A stretch of 64,000 bases of DNA from Candidatus Gallimonas merdae (GCA_904419525.1 CAJFRT010000001.1:90518-154517), one strand, 5' to 3'; shown: positions 51,955-61,106, counted from the first letter of the stretch. Translations and numbers: made by a program. Notes: generated by a model not told the origin, from the letters alone.

Positions 51955-51983
51955 ATCATAACATACTCTCAGGTGCTTGTCAA
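51955..51983 (-). promoter_or_regulatory. Sigma-A promoter of the rbsK operon
   Basis: Minus strand: TTGACA (51978-51983), 17-bp spacer, TATGAT (51955-51960). The interval 51990-52140 shows nothing else I can identify. Confidence 0.87.
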
Positions 51984-52140
51984 CACCTTCTGAAAAAATT
52001 ATTTCATAAAAAATAAAATTTCACAATCAAAGGATTCAAACCCCTGCACCCACATATCCGGGACACGTACCGGTAACAAGGTCATTATGGGCGCTGAGCG
52101 CATAACGATACCTTTACCCCTCCGATCTGCTCATACAGAA

Positions 52141-52177
52141 AAAGCGAGCCCGCGGCAGACTGCCGCGGGCTCGCTTT
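52141..52177 (-). terminator. Terminator of the purA-mscL operon
   Basis: AAAGCGAGCCCGCGGCA, loop GTC, TGCCGCGGGCTCGCTTT, then TTCTG on the minus strand: a perfect 17-bp stem. Confidence 0.92.
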
Positions 52178-52186
52178 GATCAGATT

Positions 52187-52726
52187 CTATTGTTTGTCGG
52201 GCGGAGCCGCACTGTCCGCGGGCTTATCCGCAGGCGTTTCCGCAGTTCCTTCCTCGGTCGCAGCCGCTCCGGCCGTTTCGGCCGTCTTCTCCGTTTTCCG
52301 CTTTTCAGCAGCTTCTTCAAGCGCCTTCTTCGCCTCTTCGCGCATCTTGCTTACCTTCATGACCGCCTTGATGATCAGGAACAAAACAAGCGCCGTCAGA
52401 AGGAAATTAATGATCGCATTGATGCAAGTCCCCCAATCGATATAAATGGAATTTGCAAGATCAATGACCTGCGCTCCCGCCTCATTCGTCGTATACGCCG
52501 TACTGAGAAATGTATATACTTCATTGAGAGAATCGGTACCGATGATCGCCGCAAGGATCCAGTTGATGATCGGCTTCAGGATATTATTGCAGAGCGCGTT
52601 GACGATGGCCGTAAAAGCACCGCCGATGATGATGCCGACCGCCATGTCAAGGATGTTGCCCCTTGCAATAAATTCCTTAAATTCCTTCCAGAATCCTTTC
52701 TTTTCTTTCTTTTGTTCGTCTGCCAT
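52187..52726 (-). CDS. mscL: Large-conductance mechanosensitive channel
   Basis: The 179-aa protein has the MscL N-terminus (FWKEFKEFIARGNILDMAVGIIIGGAF region), two membrane helices (about 22-45 and 105-122) and a cytoplasmic helix. The C-terminal tail is extended with a Glu/Lys then Ala/Thr/Pro-rich stretch of about 45 residues. It releases solutes on hypo-osmotic shock. It is last in a six-gene operon, three bases after malQ. RBS GGAGGTAGGGA. Confidence 0.95.
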   Translation of the reverse strand: MADEQKKEKKGFWKEFKEFIARGNILDMAVGIIIGGAFTAIVNALCNNILKPIINWILAAIIGTDSLNEVYTFLSTAYTTNEAGAQVIDLANSIYIDWGTCINAIINFLLTALVLFLIIKAVMKVSKMREEAKKALEEAAEKRKTEKTAETAGAAATEEGTAETPADKPADSAAPPDKQ

Positions 52727-52729
52727 TCC

Positions 52730-54214
52730 CTACCTCCGATACAATTTAATCCAGTGTCTTAATTTGCCCGCGACCCCCGCGGGAAGTCTGTCCAGGCGGA
52801 ACCGCCAGTTTCCGTCATCCGTACCCGGATAATTCATACGCGCCTCATTCCCAAGTCCCAAAAGATCCTGCACGGGAAGCACGGCAAGCCGCGCATCCGA
52901 GGCGAGAGCAAGTCGGCAGAACGCTTCCGGGAAACCTTCGCCGTGTTCGCCGAGCTTTACATAGACGCCCTCTTCCTGCAATGTCTGCGCGACGCGCGAA
53001 CGGAACAGCAGAAAATCTTCCGTGGCAAGTGTCTGCACATAGCCCGCAACCGTGTCGTTATCGTGCGTTCCCGTATAGCAGACGCTGTTCTCCCCTATAT
53101 TCTCAGGAAGAAATTCATTTTTTTCGTTTCCGTCAAATGCAAACAACAGCACTTTCATGCCGGGGAAACCGAGCTTTTCGCGCAGAGCCTTCACGCCATC
53201 GTCCATTATACCGAGGTCTTCGGCAATGATGCGACCCTTTCCGCCGACGTTGGCAAACAGTTTTTCCCCGGGGCCCTCTTTCCACTCGCCCTTGACGGCC
53301 GTCTCCGCAAACGCCGGGATCTCATAGTAGCGGTCGATTCCGCGGAAATGATCGATCCGGACGACATCGTAGGTTGCAAGCGCGCTTTCAAGCCGGTTGG
53401 TCCACCAGGCAAACCCCTCTTTTTCATGCGCCGCCCAATCATAGATGGGATTGCCCCAAAGCTGTCCCGTTTCCGAAAAGTAATCGGGAGGGACCCCTGC
53501 TACCTTTGTAGGGCGCAGGTCGCTGTCCAGCTTGAACAATTCCGGATGAGCCCAGACGTCCGCACTGTCCGCCGCCACATAGAGCGGAATATCCCCGATG
53601 ATCTGAATGCCGAGCGAATTGCAATATTCCTTGAGCGCCCTCCACTGCATTCCGAATTCATACTGAAGAAAATTCCAGAACAAATATTCTTCATGAAAAT
53701 CGGTGCGCAGCTTCTCGAGCGCCTCCGGGTCGCGGAATTTCAGCGGTTCTTCCCAGTACAGGAAATTTTCGCCGTAGACACGTTTTGCCGTCATGAACAG
53801 CGCATAATCTTCCGCCGCCCCGCTCTTGACAAATGCGCGAAACTTTGCATCATCGAAGTTAAACCGCGAAAACGCCTTGCGAAGCGTCACATAGCGCTCA
53901 TTATACAGCGAGCCATAAGAAACGGAACCCGGCTCATGGCGCGCTTCCGCAAGCTCATACTTTGTAAGAAGACCATCCTGGGCGAGCTTCTCCAGGTCAA
54001 TGAAATAGGGATTGCCCGACGTACAGGAAACGGAGCTGTATGGCGAATCGCCATAGCCCGTCTGCACGAGCGGAAGCACCTGCCAATATTTCACGCCGCA
54101 CTTTTTCAGGAATTTTGCAAACCGATACGCTTCATTTCCGAACGAACCGATGCCGTACTTCCCCGGAAGGGAAGAGATATGGCACAATACGCCCGCCTCT
54201 CTGCACGCTTCCAT
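52730..54214 (-). CDS. malQ: 4-alpha-glucanotransferase (GH77)
   Basis: The 494-aa amylomaltase transfers maltodextrin segments between glucans. SPYSSVSCTSGNPYFID near the N-terminus, DVWAHPELF, the nucleophile in VRIDHFRG and acid/base in IAEDLG are all present. The length fits bacterial MalQ. The ATG at 54214 lies 22 bases after dapL; the ribosome binding site (AGAAAGATAAGGGT) is modest. It is inside a biosynthetic operon rather than a maltose locus. Confidence 0.96.
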   Translation of the reverse strand: MEACREAGVLCHISSLPGKYGIGSFGNEAYRFAKFLKKCGVKYWQVLPLVQTGYGDSPYSSVSCTSGNPYFIDLEKLAQDGLLTKYELAEARHEPGSVSYGSLYNERYVTLRKAFSRFNFDDAKFRAFVKSGAAEDYALFMTAKRVYGENFLYWEEPLKFRDPEALEKLRTDFHEEYLFWNFLQYEFGMQWRALKEYCNSLGIQIIGDIPLYVAADSADVWAHPELFKLDSDLRPTKVAGVPPDYFSETGQLWGNPIYDWAAHEKEGFAWWTNRLESALATYDVVRIDHFRGIDRYYEIPAFAETAVKGEWKEGPGEKLFANVGGKGRIIAEDLGIMDDGVKALREKLGFPGMKVLLFAFDGNEKNEFLPENIGENSVCYTGTHDNDTVAGYVQTLATEDFLLFRSRVAQTLQEEGVYVKLGEHGEGFPEAFCRLALASDARLAVLPVQDLLGLGNEARMNYPGTDDGNWRFRLDRLPAGVAGKLRHWIKLYRR

Positions 54215-54236
54215 ACCCTTATCTTTCTCTCTCCGA

Positions 54237-55436
54237 TCAGTTTTTGCCGCCGAGCAGGGCACGGATCCGATCGCATGCCCTCCGCGTATTTTCCTCCGTA
54301 CCGAATGCCGTCAGGCGGAAGAACCCTTCGCCGTTTGTCCCGAAACCGCTTCCGGGCGTTCCGACGACCTGCGCATTTTCCAGAAGATAATCAAAAAATT
54401 CCCAGCTCTTCATGCCGTTCGGACATTTGAACCAGATATAGGGCGAATTTTTGCCGCCCGTATACCAGATGCCCAGTTCGTCAAGGCAGTCGGAAATGAT
54501 CTTTGCATTGGCGCGATAATAATCGATATTGGCGCGGATCTGCTTTTCGCCCTCTTCGGTAAAGACTGCCGCCGCGCCCATCTGCGTGATGTAGGACACG
54601 CCGTTGAACTTGGTGGACTGTCTGCGCGCCCAGAGCTTGTTGAGGGGCGTACCCTCCCGCACGAGCGCATGAGGTACGATCGTATAGCCGCAGCGCACGC
54701 CGGTAAATCCGGCCGTCTTGGAATAGGAGCACAATTCGATCGCGCACTCCTTGGCCCCCTCTACCTGATAGATGCTGCGCGCATACTGGTCGTCCGATAC
54801 AAAGTATTCATATGCGGCGTCATAGAGAATGACCGCGTCGTGTCTGCGGGCATAGTCCACCCACACCTTGAGCTGTTCGCGCGTATAGGCCGCACCCGTG
54901 GGATTGTTCGGAGAACAGATATAGATAATGTCTGCCTCCGTATTCTCGTCGGGCATGGGAAGGAACCCGTTCTCCTCATTGGCATCGGCAAACACGACCT
55001 TGCGTCCCGCCATGATGTTGGTGTCCAGATAGACGGGATAGACGGGATCGGGCACAAGGACGACGTTGTCCCCGGAGAAGATGTCGAGAATGTTGCCGCA
55101 ATCCGACTTAGCGCCGTCCGACACGAACACTTCTCCCTTTTCGAGAGCGACCCCTTTCCTTGCATAGCTTGCCACGATGGTGTCGAGCAGACAATCGTAC
55201 GCATAGCAGTACTGATCGGGTCCGTATCCTTTGAACGTCTCCGCACGGGACATATCGTCAACCGCTTTGTGCATGGCCTCGATGACCGCAGGCGCCAACG
55301 GACGCGTCACATCGCCGATCGAGAGGCGGATGACCTCCTTTTCAGGGTGCGCCTTTTTATATTCCGTCGTCTTTCTCCCCACTGTGGCGAAGAGGTAGCT
55401 GTCCTTCAGCTTCAGGAAATTTTCATTGATCTTCAT
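54237..55436 (-). CDS. dapL: LL-diaminopimelate aminotransferase
   Basis: The 399-aa PLP enzyme converts tetrahydrodipicolinate directly to LL-diaminopimelate. The PLP lysine is in SYSKTAGFTGVRCGY, with SPNNPTGAAY and the typical start LKDSYLFATVGRK. It acts just before DapF, which is encoded two genes upstream in the same operon. Its start abuts pyrG's stop with no gap. Confidence 0.96.
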   Translation of the reverse strand: MKINENFLKLKDSYLFATVGRKTTEYKKAHPEKEVIRLSIGDVTRPLAPAVIEAMHKAVDDMSRAETFKGYGPDQYCYAYDCLLDTIVASYARKGVALEKGEVFVSDGAKSDCGNILDIFSGDNVVLVPDPVYPVYLDTNIMAGRKVVFADANEENGFLPMPDENTEADIIYICSPNNPTGAAYTREQLKVWVDYARRHDAVILYDAAYEYFVSDDQYARSIYQVEGAKECAIELCSYSKTAGFTGVRCGYTIVPHALVREGTPLNKLWARRQSTKFNGVSYITQMGAAAVFTEEGEKQIRANIDYYRANAKIISDCLDELGIWYTGGKNSPYIWFKCPNGMKSWEFFDYLLENAQVVGTPGSGFGTNGEGFFRLTAFGTEENTRRACDRIRALLGGKN

Positions 55437-57044
55437 TTATTTTGCCTTCTTTTCCGAATATTTTACCGCATAACGGATAAATTCGCGGAACAAGGGATGT
55501 GCATTATTGGGCCTGGATTTGAATTCGGGGTGAAACTGCACGCCGACGAAGAAGTCGTTTGCAGGGATCTCCACCGCTTCGCAGAGCGTACCGTCCGGCG
55601 AAGTGCCGGCGATCTTCATGCCGCCCTGCTCAAACTGCTCGCGATAGTCGTTGTTGAACTCAAAGCGGTGGCGGTGGCGTTCGTGAATGAGATCGGCCTT
55701 GTAAGCCTCTTTCATCTTATCCCCCAAAACCAGGCAGGGATATGCGCCCAGGCGCATCGTTCCGCCCATCTTCACGCCGTACTGATCTGGCATGAGGTCA
55801 ATGACGGAGTGCTTGCCCTCGGGGAAAAATTCCGAGGAGTTGGCATCTTCGATGCCGAGTACGTTGCGCGCATATTCAATGACGGCGACCTGCATACCCA
55901 GACAGATGCCGAGATACGGGATATTGTGCTCGCGGGCATAGCGGCAGGCCGCCACCTTTCCCTCGATCCCGCGCACGCCGAAGCCGCCGGGAATGAGCAC
56001 GCCGTCCACGTCCTTGAGGATCCTGTCCACATTTTTATTATTCAGCGCCTCGGTATCCACCCATTCGATCTCCACCTTTGCGTCCGACTCGAACCCGCCG
56101 TGCGCAAGCGCCTCCGCAACGGAAAGGTATGCGTCGTGAAGCTGCACGTATTTTCCGCAGAGGGCGATCCTGACCGTCTTTTTGCGGGCGTGAATACGGG
56201 CGAGCATTTCCTGCCACTCCGTCAGGTCGATGGTGCGCGGCTCCAGGTGCAGGATATTGCACACGATCGTGGAAAGATTGCTCTTTTCCAGCATCATGGG
56301 CGCTTCATAGAGCACCGGGACCGTCAGATTTTCAATGCAGCATTCGGGCCGCACGTTGCAGAACATGGCGATCTTTTCACGAATGCTTGCCGGCATGGGC
56401 GCATCCACGCGCGCCACGATGATATCGGGGAAAATACCCATGCCCTGCAGTTCCTTGACGGAATGCTGGGTGGGTTTGCTCTTGAATTCGCAGGAACCGG
56501 AAATATAGGGCACAAGGGTGACGTGGATAAAGCAGCAGTTGTCACGTCCCACTTCGCGTGCGACCTGACGGATCGCCTCCAGGAAAGGCTGGCTTTCGAT
56601 ATCGCCCGTCGTGCCGCCGATCTCCGTGATGACGATGTCGGCATTCGTCGATTTGCCGACCTGATAGATAAACGATTTGATCTCGTTCGTGATGTGCGGA
56701 ATGACCTGCACCGTCTGTCCGAGATATTCGCCCGCGCGCTCCTTGTTGAGCACGTTCCAATACACTTTGCCCGTGGTAAGATTGGAAAACTTGTTGAGAT
56801 CTTCGTCAATGAAACGCTCATAATGGCCGAGATCGAGGTCGGTCTCGGCTCCGTCCTCCGTAACAAAGACCTCGCCGTGCTGATAGGGACTCATGGTACC
56901 CGGATCGATGTTGATATAGGGATCGAGCTTCTGCGAAGCGACCTTATAGCCCCTCATCTTCAGAAGCCGCCCCAAAGAAGCCGCCGTGATGCCCTTTCCG
57001 AGTCCCGAGACAACGCCGCCCGTGACAAAGACGTATTTTGCCAT
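55437..57044 (-). CDS. pyrG: CTP synthase
   Basis: The 535-aa enzyme aminates UTP to CTP using glutamine. The amidoligase domain starts [21 protein letters not shown]; the glutaminase domain has [17 protein letters not shown] with the catalytic cysteine and FHPEFKSRP with the His/Glu pair. Full family length. The ATG has AGGAGGAAAGAAAGAGGGT before it. Confidence 0.98.
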   Translation of the reverse strand: MAKYVFVTGGVVSGLGKGITAASLGRLLKMRGYKVASQKLDPYINIDPGTMSPYQHGEVFVTEDGAETDLDLGHYERFIDEDLNKFSNLTTGKVYWNVLNKERAGEYLGQTVQVIPHITNEIKSFIYQVGKSTNADIVITEIGGTTGDIESQPFLEAIRQVAREVGRDNCCFIHVTLVPYISGSCEFKSKPTQHSVKELQGMGIFPDIIVARVDAPMPASIREKIAMFCNVRPECCIENLTVPVLYEAPMMLEKSNLSTIVCNILHLEPRTIDLTEWQEMLARIHARKKTVRIALCGKYVQLHDAYLSVAEALAHGGFESDAKVEIEWVDTEALNNKNVDRILKDVDGVLIPGGFGVRGIEGKVAACRYAREHNIPYLGICLGMQVAVIEYARNVLGIEDANSSEFFPEGKHSVIDLMPDQYGVKMGGTMRLGAYPCLVLGDKMKEAYKADLIHERHRHRFEFNNDYREQFEQGGMKIAGTSPDGTLCEAVEIPANDFFVGVQFHPEFKSRPNNAHPLFREFIRYAVKYSEKKAK

Positions 57045-57095
57045 ACCCTCTTTCTTTCCTCCTGTGCAACAGCCGCCCTTTCCGCGGCGAAAAAT

Positions 57096-57935
57096 TCAGA
57101 TTTCCGCTTCGCCCTCAAAGGCAAAAGCCGCAGGCCCCGTCATAAACACGGCGTCCTTTGTGACGCGGATCACAAGATCTCCGCCGCGCAGATGCACGGT
57201 GACGTCTTTGTCCAAACCGCAGTATCCGTTCAGCACGCCCGCAACCGCCGCCGCGCATGCACCCGTGCCGCAGGCCCAGGTCTCACCGCTGCCGCGCTCC
57301 CAGACGCGCATGGTCAGTTCATTTTCAGCATCTGCGCGCACGAATTCCGTATTCACACGCGCCGGAAATGCCGCATGATGCTCAAATCGGGGACCGATCC
57401 GCTCCAGATCGACGGCATACGGATCAGCCACAAAGGTGACGCAATGCGGATTGCCCATCGAGACGCATGTGACGCGGCAGATCTTTCCGTCCACGTCAAG
57501 AGGCACGTCCACCGCCCGTTCCCCCGCAAAGTCTGCCGGGATCTGTGCGGGCCGAAGCTCCGCCGCCCCCATATCCACCCGTACGGAATCCACCGTCCCG
57601 TCTTTGACGCCGAGCACCAGCGTCTTGACGCCGCTCTCCGTCTGAACGGTAAGCACCGGCTTGCGGATCCCCTTGACTTCATACAAAAATTTTCCGATGC
57701 AGCGGATCGCGTTGCCGCACATCTTGCCCTCGCTGCCGTCGGCATTGAACATACGCATTCTGCCGTCAGCGATCTCGCTGCGGCAGATATACACAACGCC
57801 GTCGCCGCCGACGGAGAAATGCCTGTCGGACAGCTTTTCGGCAACTGCAGAAGGATCGGACGGAAACCAATCGAAACAATCGAAATAGATGTAATCGTTT
57901 CCGATTCCCTGCATTTTCCAGAAATGTTTTTTCAT
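57096..57935 (-). CDS. dapF: Diaminopimelate epimerase
   Basis: The 279-aa PLP-independent racemase interconverts LL- and meso-diaminopimelate. The two catalytic cysteines are in EGKMCGNAIRC and WACGTGACA, in matching halves of the fold. It starts three bases after the purA stop without a visible ribosome binding site of its own, so it is probably translated by coupling. With dapL it supplies peptidoglycan and lysine. Confidence 0.97.
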   Translation of the reverse strand: MKKHFWKMQGIGNDYIYFDCFDWFPSDPSAVAEKLSDRHFSVGGDGVVYICRSEIADGRMRMFNADGSEGKMCGNAIRCIGKFLYEVKGIRKPVLTVQTESGVKTLVLGVKDGTVDSVRVDMGAAELRPAQIPADFAGERAVDVPLDVDGKICRVTCVSMGNPHCVTFVADPYAVDLERIGPRFEHHAAFPARVNTEFVRADAENELTMRVWERGSGETWACGTGACAAAVAGVLNGYCGLDKDVTVHLRGGDLVIRVTKDAVFMTGPAAFAFEGEAEI

Positions 57936-57938
57936 CGT

Positions 57939-59210
57939 TTAACGAATGACGATCTGATCGCGCTCCGCGCCGACCGAAATGTATGTGATCTTGCATTCGC
58001 AGAGCTTTTCGATGAGCTCCACATAGTCGCGCGCTTCCTTGGGGAGATCTTCATATCTGCGGCATGCAGTGATGTCGCAGTTCCAGCCCTTCACCTTTTC
58101 AAACACCGGCTTGCACTGATCGAGCGCATCGGGGAAAGGAAATTCGGTGATCCGCTTTCCGTTCAGCTCATAGGCCGTGCAGATTTCAAGTTCCTCGTAC
58201 CCGGAAAGGACGTCCAGCTTGGTGAGCGCGATCTCGTCCGCCCCCTGGCAGCGGATCCCGTAGCGGGAAGCGACAACGTCGAACGGCCCCACCCGTCTCG
58301 GTCTGCCCGTGGCCGCGCCGTACTCGCCGCCGGCCGCACGGAGCTTTTCCGCGGGTTCTCCGAAGTATTCTGCCGTAAAAGGCCCCTCGCCCACGCAGGT
58401 GGAATAGGCCTTCATGATGCCGACGGATTTATCCAGTTTGAGATTGGGAACACCCGCACCGATGGGCGCATAGGCCGCGATCGTCGAGGAAGAGGACGTA
58501 TACGGATAGATCCCGAAATCGATGTCACGGAGCGCGCCGAGCTGCGCCTCGAACATGATGTTCTTGCCTGCCTTGTTCGCTTCGTGCAGATAAAATCCGA
58601 CATCGCAGATATAATCTTTCAGCGGCTCGCCGTACTTTTTGAAATATTCAATAACTTCCTCCGCCGTTACGGGAGCATGGCCGTACCCTTTTTCCACGGT
58701 CAGGTTTTTCCACTCCACGATATCCTTGACGCGCGCATACAGACGCTCCGGGTGCAGAAGCTCGCCCATCCGGAACGCTTTCTTCATGTATTTATCCGCA
58801 TAGACGGGCGCAATGCCGCGGCGGGTAGAGCCGAACTTTTTATCCGCAAGGCGCTCTTCTTCCAGACAATCCATGAGCACGTGATAGGGCATTGTGATGA
58901 CTGCCCTGTCGCTGATCTTCAGATTTTCGGGCGTGATGGAGATCCCTTGCGAGCGGAGTTTGTCCGCCTCTTCGGTGAGGTGTCTGATATCCACCACCAT
59001 GCCGTTGCCGAGCACATTGACAACGCCTTCGCGCAGAATGCCCGAAGGAAGCAGATTGAGAATGAACTTCCCCCTCTCGTTGATAACGGTATGGCCCGCG
59101 TTGTTCCCGCCCTGATAGCGGCAGACGATATCGTAATCCTCGGACAGAAGGTCGACCATGCGCCCCTTGCCCTCGTCGCCCCAGTTGATCCCGCAGATCG
59201 AAGTCAGCAT
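57939..59210 (-). CDS. purA: Adenylosuccinate synthetase
   Basis: The 423-aa GTP-dependent enzyme joins IMP and aspartate on the way to AMP. The P-loop GDEGKG is at the N-terminus, followed by GGNNAGHTV and STRRGIAPVYADK. The ATG at 59210 has CAAGGAGGAAAGT before it, preferred over an in-frame start 11 codons earlier. It heads the six-gene operon purA-dapF-pyrG-dapL-malQ-mscL. Confidence 0.97.
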   Translation of the reverse strand: MLTSICGINWGDEGKGRMVDLLSEDYDIVCRYQGGNNAGHTVINERGKFILNLLPSGILREGVVNVLGNGMVVDIRHLTEEADKLRSQGISITPENLKISDRAVITMPYHVLMDCLEEERLADKKFGSTRRGIAPVYADKYMKKAFRMGELLHPERLYARVKDIVEWKNLTVEKGYGHAPVTAEEVIEYFKKYGEPLKDYICDVGFYLHEANKAGKNIMFEAQLGALRDIDFGIYPYTSSSSTIAAYAPIGAGVPNLKLDKSVGIMKAYSTCVGEGPFTAEYFGEPAEKLRAAGGEYGAATGRPRRVGPFDVVASRYGIRCQGADEIALTKLDVLSGYEELEICTAYELNGKRITEFPFPDALDQCKPVFEKVKGWNCDITACRRYEDLPKEARDYVELIEKLCECKITYISVGAERDQIVIR

Positions 59211-59261
59211 ACTTTCCTCCTTGCAGGTGCCCGTTACAACCACATGACACCCATGAAAACA

Positions 59262-59292
59262 ATCGCCGATATTATACTATAATATCGCCGAT
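59262..59292 (-). promoter_or_regulatory. 19-bp palindrome over the purA -10 box, flanked by direct repeats
   Basis: GATATTATA-G/C-TATAATATC (59268-59286) covers the -10 element and is flanked by ATCGCCGAT direct repeats (59262-59270, 59284-59292). Looks like an operator; the binding protein is unknown. It does not match the Bacillus PurR box. Confidence 0.5.
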
Positions 59293-59300
59293 CTTGTCAA
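59271..59300 (-). promoter_or_regulatory. Sigma-A promoter of the purA operon
   Basis: Minus strand: TTGACA (59295-59300), 18-bp spacer, TATAAT (59271-59276). Confidence 0.85.
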
Positions 59301-59419
59301 GCGGTAATCCCAAAAAAGCAAACCTGAAGTTCCCTGCTCACAGCTCCCGCTTTTTGGCCGGAACGCGTTGCCTGCTTTCTGTTTTTGACAGATATTTACA
59401 AAAATTTCGCCGCAAAGGG

Positions 59420-59448
59420 TTGACAATCCGTTCTTTCGGGCGTAAAAT
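59420..59448 (+). promoter_or_regulatory. Sigma-A promoter of the NUDIX gene
   Basis: TTGACA (59420-59425), 17-bp spacer, TAAAAT (59443-59448). The interval between it and the purA promoter holds no gene. Confidence 0.85.
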
Positions 59449-59480
59449 ATAAGACTAACAAAGTATGCGAGGTAGCAAAT

Positions 59481-59972
59481 ATGTATTGCAGAGACTGCGG
59501 CGCAAAACTCAGCCTTCGTTTCCTGGAAAATGAAGGACTCATTCCCTATTGCGAACAGTGCGGCGCATTCAAATTTCCGTTCTTTCCCGTTGCCGTCTCC
59601 ATGACGGTCGTCAACCGTGCCGAAAACAAAATTCTGCTCGCACGCCATACCGGAGAAGAGAGCTACAAATTGTTCGCAGGCTACATCAAAAAGGGAGAAA
59701 GCGCGGAAAAGGCGATCCCGCGCGAACTGCGCGAGGAGACCAGGCTGACAGCGATCAAATGGCGCTATCATGCTTCGCGCTATCACGACGCGAAGGACGT
59801 GCTGATGCTCAATTTCATCGTCACGGCGGACGAAGGAGAAATCGTACTCAACGATGAGATCGAAGAGGCGCACTGGTTCTCCCCCGAGGAGGCAAAGGAA
59901 CGCGTCGTCAAAGGTTCGACCGCCGAATACTTCCTGCTGGGCGCGCTCAGCGAACTGGGAAGAAAGAAGTAA
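59481..59972 (+). CDS. NUDIX hydrolase with N-terminal zinc ribbon
   Basis: The 163-aa protein opens with a CX2C...CX2C zinc ribbon (CRDCGAKL, YCEQCG) as in NADH pyrophosphatase NudC, then a NUDIX box GYIKKGESAEKAIPRELREET. The usual glycine after EEx is replaced by Arg (REETRL). It should hydrolyse a nucleoside diphosphate linked to another group; NADH or NAD-capped RNA are possible. It is shorter than NudC (about 260 aa). A GAGGTAGCAAAT site precedes the ATG. Confidence 0.9.
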   Translation: MYCRDCGAKLSLRFLENEGLIPYCEQCGAFKFPFFPVAVSMTVVNRAENKILLARHTGEESYKLFAGYIKKGESAEKAIPRELREETRLTAIKWRYHASRYHDAKDVLMLNFIVTADEGEIVLNDEIEEAHWFSPEEAKERVVKGSTAEYFLLGALSELGRKK

Positions 59973-60004
59973 AATACACGCGGAACTGCATATAGGAACA
60001 ATCC

Positions 60005-61036
60005 ATGCGCCAGGAACTCCTTCCCGCACGCGGGAAGTTTTATAAAGCCAACCTGCATATGCACACCACGATCTCGGACGGAGAACTGACGCCCGAGGAA
60101 GTCAAGCGCGTCTTTTCGGATCACGGTTATTCCATTGTCGCTTTCACCGATCATGAAATCATCGTTCCGCACAATGACCTGACAGACGAACATTTTCTGG
60201 CGCTTACAGGATTTGAAACCGCCGTCAATCTCCCCCATCCACCGTCCTGGGATTTTGATTTCATGACCGCCTGTCACATGAATTTTTATGCAAAGGACTC
60301 CGGAAACGTCCTCTGTCCCGCATTCTGCGAAGAAGGCGTCTGGCTCAAACATTCCCGTAAATATGTGACGGACGCCATGCGCGCACTCTCCCGCAGGCGG
60401 GATTACTCTGCCGAATGCTTCAACCGCATGATTGCCGAAGCAAATGCGGCGGGATTTCTCGTCTCGCTCAACCACCCTGTCTGGTCTTTGCAGAACTATT
60501 CCGATTATTGCGGAATGAAAGGATTGTGGGGCGTGGAGGTCTACAACGCCGGATGTGCGCTGGCCGGATTTCCGGACACTGTTCAGCCGCTTGATGACCT
60601 TCTGCGCCTCGGACAGCACGTGCTTCCGCTTTCGACGGACGACGGACATCTCCTGCAAAATTGTTTTTATGGTTACGTCATGGTAAAGGCGGAGAGCCTG
60701 ACCTACGATGCGGTGATGCAGGCGTTGGAGCACGGCGATCTGTACGCCTCTACAGGGCCTTCCGTCGGGGAACTCTTCTGCGAAGACGGAATCTTACACA
60801 TCACAACCTCCCCCGCCGCAGAGATCACTCTGACAACAGAACGCAGGTTTGCCGTTCATACCACGGCAGAACCGGATGAACCGCTGCTCGGCGCCCGATT
60901 CGATCTGCGCGAATACCTGCACAAATCCAGAACAGGTCCCGATGCAAACAAAAACTGTTACTTCCGCATCACGATAAAAGATGCTGCCGGGCGCTGCGCG
61001 TGGACGCGCGCCTATTTTGCGGACGAGATCGGATAG
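60005..61036 (+). CDS. PHP-domain phosphoesterase-like protein
   Basis: The 343-aa protein has PHP metal motifs: NLHMHTTISDG, AFTDHE, and SLNHPVWS, with a further STDDGH. The C-terminal part (about 255-343) is a beta-rich domain. PHP proteins hydrolyse phosphate esters or nucleic acids with two or three metals; here the substrate is unknown. It lies 32 bases after the NUDIX gene and probably shares its promoter. RBS AGGAACAATCC. Confidence 0.9.
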   Translation: MRQELLPARGKFYKANLHMHTTISDGELTPEEVKRVFSDHGYSIVAFTDHEIIVPHNDLTDEHFLALTGFETAVNLPHPPSWDFDFMTACHMNFYAKDSGNVLCPAFCEEGVWLKHSRKYVTDAMRALSRRRDYSAECFNRMIAEANAAGFLVSLNHPVWSLQNYSDYCGMKGLWGVEVYNAGCALAGFPDTVQPLDDLLRLGQHVLPLSTDDGHLLQNCFYGYVMVKAESLTYDAVMQALEHGDLYASTGPSVGELFCEDGILHITTSPAAEITLTTERRFAVHTTAEPDEPLLGARFDLREYLHKSRTGPDANKNCYFRITIKDAAGRCAWTRAYFADEIG

Positions 61037-61057
61037 TCCCCTTATCGGGCAACATAC

Positions 61058-61096
61058 AGACGCGGCGCGCATGTGCTTGACATGCGCGCCGCGTCT
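61058..61096. terminator. Hairpin between the converging PHP and proA genes
   Basis: AGACGCGGCGCGCATG, loop TGCTTGA, CATGCGCGCCGCGTCT: a perfect 16-bp stem. U tracts are short on both sides (TTTC on the plus strand). Confidence 0.75.
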
Positions 61097-61106
61097 TTCA
61101 ATCTTT

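Noticed and set aside
54150-59282. A 1710-codon open frame on the plus strand
   Set aside because: It lies antisense to dapL, pyrG, dapF and purA, all with clear motifs; GC-rich codon bias produces long antisense frames.
59262-59300. PurR box at the purA promoter
   Set aside because: The sequence does not match the Bacillus CGAAC-type box; only a generic palindrome can be claimed.
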